Shown one piece after another: positions 7,771 through 9,869 of a DNA stretch of 9,869 nt (its first letter is position 1; every line of letters begins with the position of its first letter). Position numbers and translations under genes: made by a program. The DNA comes from JBCCZC01 sp039188505 (lineage in GTDB: Bacteria; Pseudomonadota; Gammaproteobacteria; Xanthomonadales; SZUA-38), in NCBI GenBank assembly GCA_039188505.1, contig JBCCZC010000202.1, positions 1 through 9,869 of the forward strand, written 5' to 3'. Under the pieces are notes generated by a model. The model was given only the letters and a program-made list of their open reading frames with translations, was not told the DNA's origin and made no database searches.

Positions 7771-9537
7771 TCAGTTCGTGCCGTCCTCGACTCGGTCCGA
7801 GAGCCACACGAAACCGTACGGAGGCAGGGTCAAGGTGCCGTGCAGGTCCGCAACCGCGGTGCCGGTCACCAGGCAACGGCAGGGGCTCTGGAGATTCACG
7901 CGATCGAGGTGGATCTCGACGGTCTCGTCGGACACGTTGTGCAGGCAGAAGATGTTCTGACGAGCGCGAACCGCGCGCCGCCAGAACGCGAAGACGCGGT
8001 CGTCGACTGTCAGCGCATACTGCCCCGCAGACGGGTGGAAGGCGTCCTGCTCGCGGCGGACGGCCAGGAGACCGATGATGCCGGCGTAGACGCGCGCGGT
8101 CTCGGACCCGGCGTCCGCCAGCTCGGCTTCGAGCCATTCGGACCGCAGCACACGCCGATTGATCGCGCGGTTGTGGCCCCGCTGCAGGACCCCGTCACCG
8201 TCGTTGCGGGTGGCCAGCAGGCTGTGGATGTAGACGGCTGGAATCCCGGCCAGCGCGAGCATGATCGCGTGCGCACAAAGCATCCGTTCGACGGCCAGAT
8301 CGTCGACGCCGTGGCGCGCCGTTCCCTTGAGGGCGTCGAAGAGCGAGATGTTGATCTCGTAGGGCCGTTCCCCGCCACCGGGCATGGAACGCATCGACAC
8401 GAGACCGCCGAAGTCGGTCAGCGTTTCGACCATGTGGTCGATCTCCTCGTTCGTGAGCATGCCCTCCGTCGGTCGCAGCCCGATGCCGTCATGGGAGGCA
8501 ATGAAATTGATATAGGTCGTGCCGAGCTGCGTGGGCGGAAGACCCATGAGCCAGTGGTCGAGGTGCCGAACGGTCCCGTAGACCAGCGCGTGGACCAGCA
8601 GCGGCGGGAGGGAGAAGTTATAGACCCCGTGGGCCTCGTTCGCGTTGCCGAAGTAGCTGAGGTTCTCTACCTGGGGCACGTTGGTTTCGGTGATCAGCAT
8701 CGCGTTCTCGTCCCGGAACTCGATGAGCGTCCGGAACAGGCGAATGACCTCGTGCGTCTGCGGCAGGTGGATGCAGGCGGTGCCGATGACCTTCCAGAGG
8801 TAGGCGACGGCGTCTAGGCGGAAGATGCCGACGCCGTAACCCATGTACCGCCCGAGGATGTGCGCGAATTCCCGCAGCACCCAGGGATTGCGGAAATCGA
8901 GATCGACCTGGTCCGCGCTGAAGGTGCACCAGACGTGTCGCGTGCCGGCGACCGTCTCGACCGCGTTGAGCAGCGGGCTCGCCCGCGGGCGCGCGACCGC
9001 GTCGAGATCGTCGTCCGGCGAGGCGGTCATGAAGTAGCTCCGCCCGGGCGACTTGTCCGCGACAAAATTGCGGAACCACCGGCTCTCGGAGCTGGCGTGA
9101 TTGAGCACGACGTCGACCATCAGCCGGAACCGCTCGCCGATCGCTCGGATATCGCGCCAGGTGCCAAGGCGTCCGTCGACGGTGAAGTAGTCGATGACGG
9201 AGAAGCCGTCATCAGAGCTGAACGGAAAGAACGGCAGGACGTGCACGCCCGAGAAGTAGCCCTGGCAGTGCGCTTCGAGAAAACGTCGCAGCGTTACGAG
9301 GGGGCGTTCCCGATCGGCGACGAGGCTGCCGCCGTAGGTGATCAGCAGCGCGTCGCCCTGGTCCCAGCGGTCCTGGTGCCGCACGCCTCGCGCGAGCCCG
9401 GCCGGATAGCCGAACGCGACGATCAGCCGGTCCGCCCAGAGCGCCGCATCCTCGTCCGGGTAGAGAACCCGGAGATGATTCGTCAGGCGGACACGAAGCT
9501 CGTAGTGCGCGTCCAGATCACAGGTAAACCCGTCCAT
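7771..9537 (-). CDS. GH13 sugar phosphorylase (subfamily 18-like; possible glucosylglycerate phosphorylase)
   Basis: This cytosolic alpha-amylase-family enzyme is of the sucrose phosphorylase type: it should split an alpha-glucoside with phosphate to give alpha-glucose 1-phosphate, by a retaining double-displacement mechanism. The 588-residue product has no signal peptide. Conserved regions are DVVLNH (142-147), GIFRLDAVAY with the nucleophile Asp242, ITETNVP with the acid/base Glu284, and FIASHDGIGLRP with the stabiliser Asp350. The segment YFSGVHVLPFFPFSSDDGFS (94-113) and HDGIG followed by a long loop (GGLVSMRS... YEINISLFDAL) are typical of subfamily 18 rather than of amylases. Its length is closer to the YcjM-type glucosylglycerate phosphorylases (about 560) than to bifidobacterial sucrose phosphorylase (about 505). 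An in-frame stop upstream leaves the ATG at 9537 as the only start; no clear ribosome site is seen, so coupling with the transferase gene 35 bases upstream is likely. Acceptor identity is inferred from context only. Confidence 0.9.
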   Translation of the reverse strand: MDGFTCDLDAHYELRVRLTNHLRVLYPDEDAALWADRLIVAFGYPAGLARGVRHQDRWDQGDALLITYGGSLVADRERPLVTLRRFLEAHCQGYFSGVHVLPFFPFSSDDGFSVIDYFTVDGRLGTWRDIRAIGERFRLMVDVVLNHASSESRWFRNFVADKSPGRSYFMTASPDDDLDAVARPRASPLLNAVETVAGTRHVWCTFSADQVDLDFRNPWVLREFAHILGRYMGYGVGIFRLDAVAYLWKVIGTACIHLPQTHEVIRLFRTLIEFRDENAMLITETNVPQVENLSYFGNANEAHGVYNFSLPPLLVHALVYGTVRHLDHWLMGLPPTQLGTTYINFIASHDGIGLRPTEGMLTNEEIDHMVETLTDFGGLVSMRSMPGGGERPYEINISLFDALKGTARHGVDDLAVERMLCAHAIMLALAGIPAVYIHSLLATRNDGDGVLQRGHNRAINRRVLRSEWLEAELADAGSETARVYAGIIGLLAVRREQDAFHPSAGQYALTVDDRVFAFWRRAVRARQNIFCLHNVSDETVEIHLDRVNLQSPCRCLVTGTAVADLHGTLTLPPYGFVWLSDRVEDGTN

Positions 9538-9572
9538 GGCAGGAACATGGCAATGCCGACGTCACGAGACCG

Positions 9573-9869
9573 TCAGCGGCCAAACTCCAGCTGGTCCGCT
9601 TCCACCGCCTCGCAGATCTGCTCGAGGATGTCGGGCACGGCGCTCATGACCCGGTTCCAGGCCGGGATGAAGGGCATCTCGTTCGGGTTGTCGAGGAACG
9701 ACTGCCCCGCCGCGACCAGGTTCCGAGCGAACACTTCGACCGCCAGCTCTTCCTTGTGCTGGTCGAAGGCCAGCCCGTTGATGAGGGCGTCATTCCGGTA
9801 CGAATCGACGAAGTCGAGCGCGATGCGGTAGTAGGTCGCCTTGATGGTCCGGAAACGCTCGGCGGTGAA
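9573..9869 (-). CDS. C-terminal part of a probable glycosyltransferase (glucosyl-3-phosphoglycerate synthase-like; cut by window edge)
   Basis: An open frame enters from the right edge and ends at TGA 9573-9575, giving 98 residues. The segment is helical and soluble, with TIKATYYRIALDF (8-20), DALINGLAF (27-35), HKEELAVEVFARNL (38-51) and PFIPAWNRV (66-74). It has no membrane segment, and the catalytic GT-A part would lie outside the window. From memory this tail resembles soluble family 2/81-type glycosyltransferases of the glucosyl-3-phosphoglycerate synthase kind, which are also found near GH13 subfamily 18 phosphorylases, but the match is not verifiable here. The gene precedes the phosphorylase by 35 bases on the same strand, so the two are probably co-transcribed. 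That it is a real gene is secure by its reading frame and codon pattern; the function is tentative. Confidence 0.6.
   Translation of the reverse strand, partial: FTAERFRTIKATYYRIALDFVDSYRNDALINGLAFDQHKEELAVEVFARNLVAAGQSFLDNPNEMPFIPAWNRVMSAVPDILEQICEAVEADQLEFGR

Noticed and set aside
6608..8817. Two long plus-strand frames (6608-7696 and 7693-8817) opposite the receptor and phosphorylase genes
   Set aside because: Both mirror well-conserved coding sequence and show no domain of their own; their near-contact at 7693 is coincidental.
7771..9537. Alpha-amylase or other starch hydrolase
   Set aside because: There is no signal peptide, and the sequence around HDGIG and the first conserved regions match the phosphorylase subfamily.
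8860..9831. 323-codon plus-strand frame at the right end
   Set aside because: It runs antisense through the phosphorylase start and the transferase tail, which have better codon structure and recognisable motifs.

Overview
The window is about 9.9 kb of GC-rich DNA, densely packed with genes. It holds seven protein-coding genes (two cut by the window edges), no RNA genes, and no sign of mobile elements or CRISPR. The TonB-dependent receptor with its TonB box, the BipA GTPase and Sec-type signal peptides point to a Gram-negative bacterium. A gammaproteobacterium is most likely, and the many Asp/Glu residues in several products would fit a marine or salt-adapted lineage; this assignment is inference.

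Left part (1-2714, minus strand): the first 420 codons of the ribosome-associated GTPase TypA/BipA, then a 149-base gap, then a Glu/Leu/Phe/Val-type amino acid dehydrogenase with its catalytic residues intact but an altered C-terminal substrate-site motif.

Middle (2715-4540, plus strand): a 134-base divergent promoter region, then an exported protein with about five degenerate helical repeats and a C-terminal formylglycine-generating-enzyme-like (SUMF1) domain. This domain lacks the cysteine pair needed for catalysis. The gene converges, with an 18-base gap, on the next one.

Right part (4559-9869, minus strand; read from right to left): the C-terminal end of a probable sugar transferase, a GH13 subfamily 18-type sugar phosphorylase with all catalytic residues, a TonB-dependent outer-membrane receptor, a strong intrinsic terminator, and a short NAD-dependent sugar epimerase/dehydrogenase. 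The transferase and phosphorylase are 35 bases apart and look like one operon. If the transferase is a glucosyl-3-phosphoglycerate-synthase-like enzyme, the pair could make and phosphorolytically recycle a glucosylated compatible solute such as glucosylglycerate. The receptor lies 104 bases downstream and might take up a related sugar. This solute-turnover locus is the most interesting hypothesis in the window, but the substrate is not proven by sequence. No clearly unprecedented system was recognised.
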